In this document: positions 33,211-45,060 of the stretch, piece by piece
Position numbering within the stretch: position 1 is the stretch's first letter
Layout of the letters: each line of letters starts with the position of its first letter
NCBI GenBank assembly: GCA_016081115.2
Contig: CM071936.1
Location: 76,299,262-76,363,261, forward strand
Direction: 5' to 3'
Length of the DNA stretch: 64,000 nucleotides
Source of the DNA: Rehmannia glutinosa
Lineage: Eukaryota > Streptophyta > Magnoliopsida > Lamiales > Orobanchaceae
Notes under the pieces: model-generated
What the model saw: the letters and a program-made list of their open reading frames with translations, nothing else
Database searches by the model: none
Told to the model about the DNA's origin: nothing
Translations under genes and position numbers: made by a program

Positions 33211-34460
33211 TGGATTATCAATAACATATTTCTTCTTTTGTTACATATTCGGATCTATTTTTTTAATCCCGTAGAAAGAAGAAATTGAAAGCGTATGTTT
33301 TTAAACGGAAATCGTGTCGATTTGTATATTCTGTCGATTATTGCATTGATTATTATAAATTTCGAATCGTTTGGTCTATATGATTTTTGGGATTTCGGAT
33401 CTTTGTATGTATAAAGTACCGCCACCACCACAATCTCCATTAAGCCCCAATCCGGAAAACCCAGAACATATTTTACTAAAGATTTCAAAAAAAAAAAAAA
33501 AACACAACCGTAGAATATGTTGCACTTTTCCATAGCCCAAAATTTGACCATTTGACGGGTGACCCATCGGGTGTCGTGGTTGATATTTGCGTTTTTTTTT
33601 GCGAGGTTCTTCTCCGATTGTCGTGGATTTATGGTATCGAGTTCTCCGCAATTTTTTGGTGAAGTTCTTTGTGGTTTTTACTTTAGAAAAGTCTTGTGTT
33701 TTTGTTAAGAAGAAGGGTTGTTTTTTTTGTTTTCTTGCTAGATAAGGGAGATAGGGTTGTGGGTGGATAAAGATTTCATAGTTTGGACTTATTAGAATGG
33801 GCTCAATCCTTTTCTTGGCTTGAAAGCGTTAATGGGCCGTTTGGTTTTTCTTGCCTTTCTTTTTTTGGGCCTTTAACTTTTACAAGCCCCTTGTTTATTT
33901 TAGTGGGCCTATTTTATAGTTTTGATATTAGGTCCGCTTGGTTTTGTGACTCTAAATCAATCTAAAGTAATAAGAATATGGTGCGGACTCACATTAAATA
34001 AAATAAAATTATATTTGTTTTATTTGTGCGATATTTCAAATGAATTAATTGAAGCAATAATTAACCTCTATTGTGTAAAATTAATTTATTTTGGATATTA
34101 AGATGTGTATATTTGTTGTTTATGCGAATAATAATCGGCCCAAAGGAAGGTTATTATTTTTGAATAATAAATGTACTTGTAGTAATAAATATGTGACGAT
34201 TATTTGGTTTTCCATGTGAACAATAAGTCGGTCCAAAGAAAGGCTTATTGTTTGACAAGACTTATTGTCAATATTTGATTACTACATGAAAGTACCATAC
34301 CTGAATATCAATGTTTGTCTTAGGTATCTTGTATAGAGTCCACCATTCATTTTTGTCATGCATATTTATGTTTTTTCTTATTATGCTATGACATGGATAT
34401 TAATTTTGCGCATGTTATTTTGTTTTGTTCTTTGTTGATTTAAATAATATTTACTATATC
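33211..34460 (+). other. Long untranslated leader of element C
   Basis: About 1.25 kb between primer site and gag without readable coding. Words such as AATAATCGGCCCAAAGGAAGG recur (34130 and, diverged, 34205-34235). A T/A-homopolymer lies at 33488-33505. Confidence 0.5.
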
Positions 34461-35060
34461 TCGCCAACATTAATCAATTTTCAGCGGCACAAACTTTAAG
34501 AACGGAAAGAGAATCATGATTGTTCTTGGATGCATGGATCTTTAATGAAATGTTTAAAAGGGATGGGATCGTTTAATCGCATGAGTCTATGATCATGAAA
34601 CGTTCCATTCGTAAAACCTTCAGGGTATACGAGGAGGATAATGCCAAGCGTTTTGAAGACATTGAAAACGTTTTGCTAAAAACGAAAAATAATCTTGTTT
34701 CAATGAGGTGTAAAGCAAAAGGGAACATAAGGGAGTATATCATGGAGATGTCTAATCTTAAAATAAAAAATATTTTCTCGAGGATTTGCTCGTGCATTTA
34801 GTTTTGACATGAAAAAGTTATGAGTTACAACACCCAAAAGGATAAATGGACTCTTAATGAGCTCATTTAATTTTGTGCAAGAAGAAGAAAGGATTAAGCG
34901 GGAAAAGTGCTCACTTTTGCCCCTCAGGATAAGAAAAGGAAAAAGGAATTGCGGTTGGGACATCACAACCACTTTGACTAAAGTGCAAAAGAAACAGATT
35001 GATTATTTCTTATAGGAAGCTTTGGGCACATGAAAAAGGATTGTCCCAAATACCTTTCGT
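34461..35060 (+). pseudogene. Copia C gag pseudogene
   Basis: Pieces in changing frames: INQFSAAQTL, IVLGCMDL (34490-34545), then SMIMKRSIRKTF (34585-34620), SMRCKAKGNIREYIMEM (34700-34755) and a decayed zinc knuckle like RKLGHMKKDCPKY (35010-35045). A section after the first word is deleted. Confidence 0.75.
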
Positions 35061-35127
35061 ATCAAGAAAGGTACACTTCTCGGTTTGGTTTTGTTCGAGG
35101 TTAATTTAAGTTATAACCTAGACACAC

Positions 35128-35660
35128 TTGGTGGATAGATTCGGGTGCTACTACTCACATAAATGCGGGGTTACTGTGGAGCCGAAAGCCAAATGATCTT
35201 TGAAAGATGCATTTATGTGGGCGATAATATTTGAAGCAATAGGGACGTTTAGGTTATTATGTTAATTTGAAAGAGACATTTGTTGTTCCGTCGTTTGTAC
35301 GTAATTTAATTTCTATTGGACAAATTTGGTTTTTCTTGTTTTTGGAGATAGTAAATTTAGTCTTTTTCAAGAAATCTTATTGACTGGTTCTTTGTCTGTG
35401 AATGATAACCTTTATTTATTAGATACTATTAAATAACGAAACCTTGCACGTTGACTTTTACAAAACGCAAATTGACCAATGAGAATTCCACTATGTTATG
35501 GCACAAGCGTTTGGGCCATATCTCAATACAGAGAAATGAGAGGCTTGTTAATCCGATGGAATCCTTGATCCTCTTGATTCGTCGACTTTAATGTCCTGTA
35601 AGTGCATTAAGGGGAAAAGACAAACATTAAGAAATAAGGTGCCAATGAATAATGACGTCT
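35128..35660 (+). pseudogene. Copia C protease and pre-integrase remnant
   Basis: WWIDSGATTHI at about 35136-35168 is the copia protease active site, with Asp-Ser-Gly intact. Further on come FVVPSFVRNLISIGQ (about 35280-35325), MLWHKRLGHIS-like words (35495-35525) and CKCIKGKRQTLRNK (about 35600-35640) of the pre-integrase zinc domain. Frames change between them. Confidence 0.7.
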
Positions 35661-36551
35661 TGGAACTAATTCATCTGCGATATTTGTGGACCATTACGGC
35701 TTCTTGGAATATGATTTTATTACGTTCATAGATGATTATATTTTGTACCTATATTTGATTCATGAGAAGTCTTTTCCCTCGGGCGTGTTTAAAGCCTTTA
35801 AAAAAGTTGAGAACCAACTAGGCAAAAGGATTCGTTAAATGGCGAGTACTTATATGACGGATTTAGGACCATTTGCCAAGTTTAGAGGAATGCGGTTATA
35901 CAATGCTGGGAAACCCAAAGTATGAATGGAGTTCTTTGAGAGACGAAATAGACGCTTAAGGATATGGTAAGAAGTATGATTAGTCATTCTTCTTTACGGA
36001 GAATCCCCAGGCACTAAAATCGCAAAGATACATCCTCAATAGGGTTCCAAGAAAGCGAAGAGCTAAAACCCCTTATAGCTATGGACAGCGTAAAGCCAGT
36101 ATTAAACATCTACACATTTGGGGTTGTAATATACAAGGCCAAGTGAAAAGAAATCGGACGCAAAGGACCTTAAATACTTTGTTGGGTACGCCGAAGGTCT
36201 AGGGGTTATAAGTTTTTGATTCATTTTTTGAGACGGAAATGCAAGATTCCTTGAAGATGTTGAGTTTGGGGAGGGAGATAAAATACGAGACATTGTCTTT
36301 GAAGAGGAATTTATTTCTCTTCCTATAGTTGCTATTGATAATGATAAAGGCTCTTATTTGACATTATTCAAGAGGCAAATCCGGATCATCAAGACAATGT
36401 TGAGGAACTTCCTATCCCAAATCAAGAAGTTCGTGAAGAACAAACTCAACAACCTCAAGGGAAATGCCATTAAGAAGATCCACTAGAGAAAGGAGGAGTG
36501 CGATTAGGATGACTATATCGTATTTCTTCAGAACATGAGTTTGACATAGGA
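35661..36551 (+). pseudogene. Copia C integrase remnant
   Basis: Badly decayed. Words such as ALKSQRYILNRVPRKRRAKTP (36015-36070) and KHLHIWGC (36102-36125) belong to the integrase C-terminal part. The DDE residues cannot be followed reliably. Confidence 0.6.
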
Positions 36552-37440
36552 GTGGTGGAAGATGATCCTATCAACTTTCACCAAGTTAAACGAAGTTCTT
36601 GCGAAAAGTGGATTGATGCCATGAGGGATGAGATGAAATCCATGAAAGACAATGATGTTTGGGATCTCGTCGAATTGCCTAAAGGAGTGAAACCTATTGG
36701 TTGCAAATGGATATTTAAGACCAAAAGGGATTCAAAGGGAAATATCGAGAGATATTTCTAGTCGCTAAGGGTTTTACTCAAAAGGAAGGCATTGATTATA
36801 AAGAGACTTTCTCTCAGTTTCATCGAAAGACTCTTTTAGGATAATAATGGCATTGGTGGCTCATTTTGACTTAGAGCTACATCAGATGGATGTAAAGACT
36901 GCGTTTCTAAAAATTGACGAAACGATCTATATGGTGCAACGTAAAACTTTGTATCCGGAGATCCAAAGAATATGGTTTGCAAACTAAAGAAATCCATCTA
37001 CGGTCTCAAGCAAGCTTCCGTCAATGGTATTACAAATTTCATCAAGTCATCATCTCATTTGGTTTTGAGGTGAATAAGGTTGATGATTGTGTATACCATA
37101 AGTTATGGGAGTAAGTTCATCTTCCTTGTGTTATATGTCGATGACATCTTTATCGGCTAGTAGCGATATAGGCTTATTGCACGAAACCAAGAGATTTCGA
37201 CTAAGAATTTTGAGATGAAAGATCTTGGGACGCCTCTTTTGTATTAGGTATACAGATACATCGAGATCGCTCTCGAGGTATCCTTGGGTTATCACAAAAG
37301 AGCTATATCGAAAGGATTCTTAGATTCGGCATGAAAGATTGTGCACAGGAGATACTCCCATTGCTAAAGGAGACAAGTTGATCTCGATCAATGCCCCAAG
37401 AATGAGTTTGAATCTAAAGAAATGCAAAAGATTCCTTTTA
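36552..37440 (+). pseudogene. Copia C reverse transcriptase remnant
   Basis: The open piece 36552-36761 reads DPINFHQVKRSSCEKWIDAM, then a segment ending in IGCKWIFKTKRDSKGNIERY. After a shift come KGFTQKEGIDYKETFS, LHQMDVKTAFL (36880-36910), VCKLKKSIYGLKQAS (36975-37020) and LVLYVDDIFIG, whose YVDD lies at 37134-37145. The catalytic Asp pair is still present although the frame around it is broken. Confidence 0.85.
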
Positions 37441-38030
37441 ATTTAGGCATGTAGGGAGTCTTATGTATGCTTATTTAGGACCTAGCGTTCATAGTTGGAA
37501 TATTGATATTTAAGTAACCCAGGAATGGATCATTGGAAAGCGACCAAGAGGGTTATGCGTTATTTACAAAGAACAAAAGACTACATGATCACTTATCGGA
37601 GATCGGGACTTTTGGAGATCGTAGGATATCGACTCGATTTTTCTTGGATAGAAAAAGATCCACTTCGGGCTATATTTATCGCTATTGGGAGCTATTTCTT
37701 GGAAAAGTGTTAAAAATCATTTATAGCTTCTTCCACTAATTTGAATTTTTTGTTATGAGGCATCTAATCATGGAATATGGCTAAGGAATTTTGTTGGGCT
37801 GCGTGTTGTGGATGGCATCGAGAAACCATTGAAGTTATATTGTGACAATTCTTTGTATTCCAATAACAACAGGAGTTGTGAAGTCGAAGCATATAGACAT
37901 CAAATTCCTTGTTTTCAGAGTGGTATAATGTCTATAGAACATATTGGGACAAACTCCATGATTGCGGATCCGCTCACTAAGGGATTGCCATCTAAAGTTT
38001 CATATGGGTGTTGTATTGTTAGATAATATG
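37441..38030 (+). pseudogene. Copia C RNase H remnant
   Basis: MDHWKATKRVMRYLQRTKDY (37525-37585), KRSTSGYIYRYW in another frame (37650-37690), KPLKLYCDNSLYSNNNRSC (37825-37885) and MSIEHIGTNSMIADPLTKGL (37927-37987) are in the normal order of copia RNase H. Confidence 0.85.
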
Positions 38031-38420
38031 CACGTTTAGTGGGAGTTTGTATTTTGATGTTCTTTAGCTTGAACACATTTCGTGTTTATTTTCTCGAGAA
38101 TAAAGAAGATGGTTTATATTTTTGTATACTGGTATTTTGCATGATCTCGTAAGGAATAAAGTTGGAAGTTGGAAATAGGCATGTTGAGATCACGTTACAT
38201 GTAATTTCCATGTTGCACATCCATTCGATCTATGTCATTGAATATATTAGTGTGGTGACCATTGATGGGTCTAGTTACCATTTGAGTGTAACGAAGGTCG
38301 CTTTGATCCCATCGATATAGGAGATGGAGATTGTAACTAAGGAGATATTTCAAGGATAAATAGCAAAATTTTGTAGTTAAGGATTACATAATATAATTGT
38401 CTTTGCGACATATGTAGTCA

Positions 38421-38430
38421 AGTGGGAGAT
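38421..38430 (+). promoter_or_regulatory. Polypurine tract of element C
   Basis: AGTGGGAGAT directly before the 3' LTR. Confidence 0.6.
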
Positions 38431-38848
38431 TGTTAGGATTTTATCCTAATTAATTATGTGGACTTACATATGTTTAATAATTTATATTATGGGGCTATTT
38501 AATTAATTAGGGCCAATTAAGTGATCTAACTAATGGGCTCTAGAAATATCCATTGAGTATGGGCTTTGCAATGTGTAGATACCGTACTAGTCAAGCTAAG
38601 ATTGATGGGCTTTTAGTTTGACCTAGTCCATAAAGATTATATAAATAGGGTTGTGGTAGTCAATCACACGTTCTTTTACTCTTCTCATCTTTTCCCATCC
38701 GAGAGAGATCCCATTGAGTAATCGGTGATTCGATTGTGGAAGTTTCAATTGAATCAAGCAATATACGCTTCCGTTTAAGATTTGTAATCAGTTTTGTTTG
38801 ATAATTCGCATGAGTTTTCGGATCGAATTGTTTTCATCAATTCTAATA
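38431..38848 (+). repeat. 3' LTR of element C
   Basis: 418 bp; ends TTCTAATA where the 5' copy has TTCTAACA. Small indels distinguish it from the 5' LTR. Confidence 0.92.
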
Positions 38849-39106
38849 AAATTTTTTAGTGTATATTTGTTGCTTATAATTATTACTTAATTTTGCTAGA
38901 TAACATCTATATTGTTGTGTGTAACGTTCCTAATTTCATGGGATATGATTGATTAGTTCGGACTAATATATCCCCTATCTCAATTTAATTAGGTATTTTT
39001 ATATATTTTAAGCATATTTAATATTAGTCATTGAAATTTGTTGATCTGTGGTCCAGATTTGGTCTTACGTATTTACCTAAAGCATTGGTCTCATATAACT
39101 CTTCCC
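38849..39106. mobile_element. TA-flanked element 2, right part
   Basis: Its complement starts after a TA tract (39107-39124) with TTATATGAGACCAATGC and GTAAGACCAAATCTGG, the inverted match of the left end at 32017-32065. Confidence 0.7.
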
Positions 39107-39242
39107 ATATATATATATATATATCATACCTCATAATTATAAAAAATACACTCAAGACTGTGTATTTGTGTTTGATTTTTGAAAGCTGATTTTCCATAAC
39201 CCTCTCAATGCGCAACTTCATCGCCATTGCATTTTAATTATG

Positions 39243-39702
39243 TTTAGATCCTTAATAAGTGTAAGGTTACAACTTTGAAGTTAAATATCAAAATACACTG
39301 ATAAATATAAAAAATATTTTCTATTAACATGAAAAATATGTTAATAAAAATAAATATTAATTTTCTAAATAATAAAAACTATGATGAATATAATTTTATA
39401 TTAAATAAAAATTTAATTTCTTCTTACATTACTATAAATAATATTACGTATGGATATATGTAATACATATAATATTTTAGATCCTTAAGAAGTGTAAGAT
39501 TACAACTTTTAAAGTTAAATATAAAAATGCATTGATAAATATAAAAAATATTTTCTATTAACATAGAAATATGTTTATAAAAATAAAAAGTAATTTTCTA
39601 TATATAAAAAAACTGTAATGAATATAATTTTATATTAAATAAAATTTTAATTTCTTCTTACGTACGGAAATATGTAGTACATATAATATTTTGATACATA
39701 TT
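39243..39702. repeat. Tandem duplication of a 230-bp AT-rich unit
   Basis: 39243-39473 and 39474-39702 share TTTTAGATCCTTAA(T/G)AAGTG starts and ATGAATATAATTTTATATTA blocks. No coding content. Confidence 0.8.
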
Positions 39703-40216
39703 GTGAGATATTTCTTTTAAAATAAGTTTTTTTAATTCAATTTAGTCGACTTAAATACAATTATATATTTATGAAGAAATTGACTTATACATATCACAAA
39801 TAGACATAATACATTAATATACAAGTTTATATTCAATAGCCTGAAGCATAATTTTTAAAGCCCATAACAAAATTCTTTGAGTAAATATATCTTGTATTTT
39901 TTATTTTTTATATTTATATGCAATATGAGTGTCAAACTGAATATTATAAAAAATAATTAATTCAACATATTGTACATAAAAAACGGATCAAAAATAAAAA
40001 AGTTATTAATTTTTTTAAAAAAAAAGGACAAATCAATCTTTTTTCTATTGCAAATACCAACAAATCGTTTTTCTAATTAATGTACTTTAAAAGTTGACTA
40101 CCAACAAATACCATTTCAATAAAAATCAATCTTTTTTCTATTGCAGAAAATTTTAATTACTCTTTATAGTAACTGAAAATGGGTGCGAAAATTTCAAGCT
40201 ACTATTTTGAGAGACT
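39703..40216. other. AT-rich DNA without recognised features
   Basis: A small direct repeat AATCAATCTTTTTTCTATTG at about 40032 and 40126; otherwise nothing. Confidence 0.45.
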
Positions 40217-40236
40217 TATATATATATATATATATA

Positions 40237-41252
40237 GGGTAGTTCAAATGAGACCAATCCCTTTAGGTTAGTCCATAAGAACACTTATGGACTCTTGATT
40301 TAAAATTTTAGATGGTGTAGATCATTTTAGTTAATTTAGGCATATAAGGGTATAATTGTACTTTTATATTTAATTAGTTATGTTAATTGGACGGTTATTA
40401 GCTATATTTAAGAAAATATAATCCTACCTTTTCAGTTACCCGATTTTTAGGGAGGAAAAATCATCAACTTCAAGCGTTTTTTTTTTCAAAATTGATAATT
40501 CTTTCCGCCATATTTGTGAACAGTCATTTTATTGTATACTTAGTTAAGTGGACTTGTATACTTAGTCATGTTTTATTGTATATTTAGTTCAGTGGATTTG
40601 TATACTTGGTTAAGTGGAATCGTATTCTTAGTTATATAAGTAGTTTAGTAAGTAGTTTAGTGAATTTGTATACTTAGTTCTGTGGATTTGTATACTTAGT
40701 TCAATGGAATTGTATACTTAGTTATATAATAATTCAGTGTAATTGTATACTTAGTTAAATGTTTATGTATACTTAGTATTATTTTAATGTATAGTTAGTT
40801 CAATGTAATTGTATACTTAGTTAAATGTTTCTGTATACTTGGTAAAATTTTAATGTACATGTAGTTTAGTGTAATTGTATACTTAGTTAATTGTTTGTGT
40901 ATACTTAGTAATGTTTAATGTATAGTTAGTTTAGTATAATTGTATACTTTTCATTAATTGTTGCACGATTTTGTTGCCATATTTGAATAATTTGCAGGTT
41001 CGAATATGAAGAGAGGGAAAGGCAAGGTGAATTTGATTATGGGGACATGATTAATACAAAATCACGTCCTTAATTTTTTGGAAGCGGTTACTATATTTAA
41101 TTTTCTGGATTTCTATTTTATCCCTTCTGTTGTATACTTACTTATGAAATGCTGTATATATTGTAATATATCATGGCCATTGATTTACTATTTGGATGGT
41201 GTAGATTTGGTCCTATGGACTAACCTAGGAGGGTGGTCTCACAAGATCCCCT

Positions 41253-41255
<3 letters not shown>
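40237..41255. mobile_element. TA-flanked MITE-like element 3
   Basis: TA tracts border both sides (40217-40236, 41256-41288). The left end has GGGTAGTTCAAATGAGACCA and TTTAGGTTAGTCCATAAGAA. The complement of the right end has GGGAGGGGATCTTGTGAGAC and CCTAGGTTAGTCCATAGGA. These are clear imperfect inverted repeats of about 50 bp. The middle (40540-40960) is an array of TGTATACTTAGTT-containing units of about 23-30 bp. No transposase. Confidence 0.8.
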
Positions 41256-41288
<33 letters not shown>

Positions 41289-41290
<2 letters not shown>

Positions 41291-42302
41291 ATTGTTCAAA
41301 TGAGACCAACCCCTTTAGGTTAGTCCATAGGAACACTTATGGGCTCTTGCTTTAAATTTTTAAATGGTGTAGATCATTCTAGTTATTTTAGGCTAATAAG
41401 GGTATATTTGTACTTTCTATATCATCAATTTATTAAATAGGCAGTTAATATCTTTAATTGCTATTTTTAAGGCAAATACAATCTTACCTTTTCAGTTGGC
41501 CGATTTTTAGGGAGAAAAAACGCATCACTTTTATACATGGTTTTGTTTTATCATATATTTAGTTCAGTGGAATTGTATACTTAGTTAAGTGGACTTGTAT
41601 ACTTAGTCATGTTTTATTGTATATTTAGTCTGTGGATTTGTATACTTGGTTCAGTGGAATCGTATTCTTAGTTATATAAGTAGTTTAGTAAGTAGTTTAG
41701 TGAATCTGTATACTTAGCTCTGTGGATTTGTATACTTAGTTCAATGGAATTGTATACTTAGTTATATAAGTAATTCAGTGGAATTGTATACTTAGTTCAG
41801 TATAATTGTATACTTAGTTAAATGTTTCTATATACTTAGTAATATTTTAATGTATAGTTAGTTCAATGTAATTGTATACTTAGTTAAATGTTTCTATATA
41901 CTTAGTAATGTTTTAATGTACAGGCAGTTTAATGTAATTGTATACTTAGTTAATTGTTTATGTATACTTAGTAATATTTTAATGTATTGTTAGTTTAGTG
42001 AAATTGTATACTTTTTATTAATTGTTGCATGATTTTGTTGCCATATTTGAAGAAGGGAGAGAAAGAAAAGGTAAATCGTGTGATTATGGGGATGTGATCA
42101 ATAACAAATCACGTCCCTAATTATAGGAGGCGGTTACCATATTTAGTTTCTTTGATTCCTATTTTACCCCTTCTAATGTATACTTTCATATGAATTGCTG
42201 TAAATATTTGTTCATATCTTGGACATTGATTTATTTTTTTGATGGTGTAGATCTGGTCCTATGGTCTTACCTAGGAGGGTGGTCTCACATGATCCCCTCC
42301 CT
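41289..42302. mobile_element. TA-flanked MITE-like element 4
   Basis: It follows element 3 directly, sharing the TA tract 41256-41288, in the same orientation. It is homologous over its whole length, including the ends, the TGTATACTTAGTT array (41560-42020) and the GATCACGTCC-type words near the right end. It is 1014 bp against 1019 bp for its neighbour. Confidence 0.8.
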
Positions 42303-42767
42303 ATATACATACACACACACACACTAGAATAACACCTGTGTGTTACACGATATTTGTCCAAAGATAAAATTTTAGTGTCACAAATATAAAAGACAGTGTA
42401 GATAGAATTCTTGATTTTTGGTTTATTTATTTTCTCTTAAATTTGTTACCATTTAAATTCAAAAATCTAAATTCTGAACTAATAGAGTATTTCTCAATAA
42501 CAGTATTTTTGGATCGATTTTATTAGCATCGATTTGGATTATTTATTATCTTTTAAATTTGTTCTATTTTAATTTAAAAGATTTATATTCTGAATATTAG
42601 AGTATTTCTCAATAAAAATATATTCGGATAGACTTGATCAACATCGACTTTTCCAAACTAATTGAAAGCAAATCCTCTATTTGTTGGGATTATATTTTAT
42701 CTTTTAGAATCTTGATTAAATTTATTATTTTTTATATTTATTTTCATAGATAAATGTGAAGCCACCA
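42303..42767. repeat. Short tandem duplication
   Basis: Two units of about 115 bp, roughly 42420-42535 and 42536-42650, share GAGTATTTCTCAATAA and TTAAATTTGTT(A/C). A CA repeat lies at 42310-42324. No gene. Confidence 0.65.
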
Positions 42768-43116
42768 TGTGGAATTGATAGAATGAGAAGTTGTTGATAA
42801 ATGTCAACTTTGTTTTTTAGTATATATGGTATATATATAGATTAATGAGAGTTATGAGTCCACGTGACTAATCCAGCCACAATTTTTTGTTGTGATTTTA
42901 GCTAAAATTATAAATTAAATGCTGGTAATAGAGAAAGTGGTAAATTAGTAATCCTACAAAATTACCAACAAAATATAACTTTTATAATCACGCAAAATCT
43001 CTCCAAATATATAAGAAAAATCAGAATAGATATATCAGTGGAATTGATAGAATGAGAAGTTGATAAATGTCCAAGATTAATGAGAGAGAGTCAACTTTGT
43101 TTTTTAGTATATATGG

Positions 43117-43153
<37 letters not shown>

Positions 43154-44020
43154 GAGGTTATATGAGACCACCTCATAGGGTGAGTCCATAGGGACTAATC
43201 CTAGCCACATATCTAGATTTTCTAATGGTTGTGATTTTAGAGCTAAAATTATAAATTAAATGCTGGTAAATAGAGAAAGTGGTAAATTAGTAATCCTACA
43301 AAATTACCAACAAAAACGGGATTCTGTTAACTTTTATAATCACGCAAAATCTCTCCAAATCGATACAGCAAAATCATCGTGAATAGATATATCATCGTGG
43401 AATTGATAGAATGAGAAGTTGATAAATGTCCAAGATTAATGAGGTTATGACATGTGTCAACTTTGTTTTTTAGTATCTTCACCTCATAGGGTGAGTCCAT
43501 CTAATCCTAGCCACATATCTAGATTTTCTAATGGTTGTGATTTTAGAGCTAAAATTATAAATTCCTAGTAAATAGAGAAAGTGGTAAATTAGTAATCCTA
43601 TTTTTGTTAACTTTTATAATCACGCAAAATCTCTCCAAATCGATACAGCAAAATCATCGTGAATAGATATATCATCGTGGAATTGATAGAATGAGAAGTT
43701 GATAAATGTCCAAGATTAATGAGGTTATGACATGTGTCAACTTTGTTTTTTAGTATATATGGTATATATATATATATATAATATATAGAGAGAGAGAGAG
43801 AGGAGGTTATATGAGACCACCTCATAGGGTGAGTCCATAGGGACTAATCCTAGCCACATATCTAGATTTTCTAATGGTTGTGATTTTAGAGCTAAAATTA
43901 TAAATTAAATGCTGGTAAATAGAAAGTGTAAATTAGTAATCCTACAAAATTACCAACAAAAACGGGCGTTAACTTTTATAATCACGCAAAATCTCTCCAA
44001 ATTCAAAATCATCGTGAAAG
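42768..44020. repeat. Head-to-tail array of a TA-bordered unit
   Basis: One partial and four larger units of about 240-340 bp share AATGCTGGTAAATAGAGAAA, CACGCAAAATCTCTCCAAAT, GATAGAATGAGAAGTTG and CAACTTTGTTTTTTAGTAT. Unit starts are about 42840, 43139, 43477 and 43781. Several junctions carry TATATA and GAGAGA tracts and the end word TATATGAGACCACCTC, which matches the ends of the TA-flanked elements. The units look like repeated 5' ends of one such element. Confidence 0.75.
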
Positions 44021-44699
44021 ATATATTCCTCCTCTTCAACGCTTTTCATGATATAACGCGAAAACCTCCCTAGCTTGAATAGAACACTATTTTTGCTACG
44101 TAATTTTGTGGAGAAGCAACCGCATATCATGATGCATGCGAGAAGAGATGAGCAACAAATTTGAAGAAGTATTATACACATCGCTTGGAGAAGGTATGTA
44201 TGATATTGATCATATTTTTCAGATGAACAATATGATGCTAATCTGCAACGCAATTCATAATTCTAAAAAAAAACTCTCAACAAAACTCGTAGTCATATAT
44301 CCGCATATGAAGGTAGAGCCCTTAGGTAGTATCGTCATACTGCTTATGAAAAGCATTACTTCATTAGAGTGTTAAAAATTGCAAACATTTATCTTGAAAA
44401 CATGCTTTCAAAAATCATGCATGTGAATAATTAATTTGTTGCTTATAAAGAAAAGCATTTATGCTTATGTAATATTGTTATGTTGCTTGTAAATACATGT
44501 GTTTCATGAAAATGTAATTGCTTATGAAGAAAGCGAGAGTAGTGCATATTAACAAGCAAAAAAGTGCTAAAATAACTTATTGTTACCTATATGCCAGGGA
44601 GCAACATGAATATACCTCGAGAGCGACTTGAAATATCGAGTGACTCTACGAAGTACTGGATACTAAATGTGAACAACAAATCAAACCAAAACAATCAAT
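44021..44699. other. AT-rich DNA following the array
   Basis: No motif recognised in the open stretch 44136-44375. Scattered GCTTATGTAA and TTGTTGCTTAT words resemble the array of TA-flanked element 2. Confidence 0.4.
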
Positions 44700-45060
44700 G
44701 ATTTTTGATAATTTGGCTGAAGGAGTGCAATTCTACTGAAATAACGGCCAAATTGTTGGTTTTGGGGAAAATCATTCAAGACCACAAGCAGTTTTTACTC
44801 ATGCAACAAGGGATTAATCCAGGTATATTGAACAAGCAGACGCTGCTAGAGGACTTTGGTGGGACTACATCACAACTACAAGTTCAAGTTTTGCCACCAA
44901 AATAGGCCAAGAACAAGGGTAGTGGCAGTCATGTTAAAAGCCGAATATAAAGCCAAAAAGAGAAAGCAATCAAGGCAAGCAAAAGCTAAAGAGACGTTGC
45001 GGGAAGTGTGGAGACATTGGGAACCACAATATCCGAACCTGCAGCAAGCAAGCGTAGCAC
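44700..45060 (+). pseudogene. FAR1/MULE-type transposase remnant
   Basis: Near 44703-44770 the plus strand reads FDNLAEGVQFY and, after a stop, NNGQIVGF. This resembles the start of the FAR1-type DNA-binding domain. Near 44935-45055 comes a basic stretch and a perfect CCHC knuckle CGKCGDIGNHNIRTC followed by SKQA and a stop, the usual end of FAR1-like and MULE transposases. The catalytic core between them is missing. Frames change. Confidence 0.6.

Larger units (their letters stand above)
32778..38848 (+). mobile_element. Copia element C (different lineage, defective)
   Basis: LTRs of about 418 bp at 32778-33194 and 38431-38848 begin TGTTAGGATTTTATCC. Gag, protease, integrase, reverse transcriptase and RNase H remnants follow in copia order. 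Short LTRs and the gag word MIVLGCMD-like (here IVLGCMDL) set it apart from A, B and D. The LTRs are similar but differ by several small indels. Stops and shifts are spread over the coding region. I see no 5-bp target duplication. It is inserted in the array half of TA-flanked element 2. Confidence 0.92.

Noticed and set aside
33255..33651. Minus-strand frames in the leader of copia C
   Set aside because: Antisense frames without recognisable motif, crossing a homopolymer.
32778..38848. 5-bp target duplication for copia C
   Set aside because: GCTTA on the left is not next to the right LTR; a GCTTA lies about 20 bp further on, so no claim is made.
40540..42020. CRISPR-like array of TGTATACTTAGTT units
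   Set aside because: Units and spacers are both degenerate and AT-rich, no cas genes, plant nuclear context; it is an internal array of a MITE-like element.
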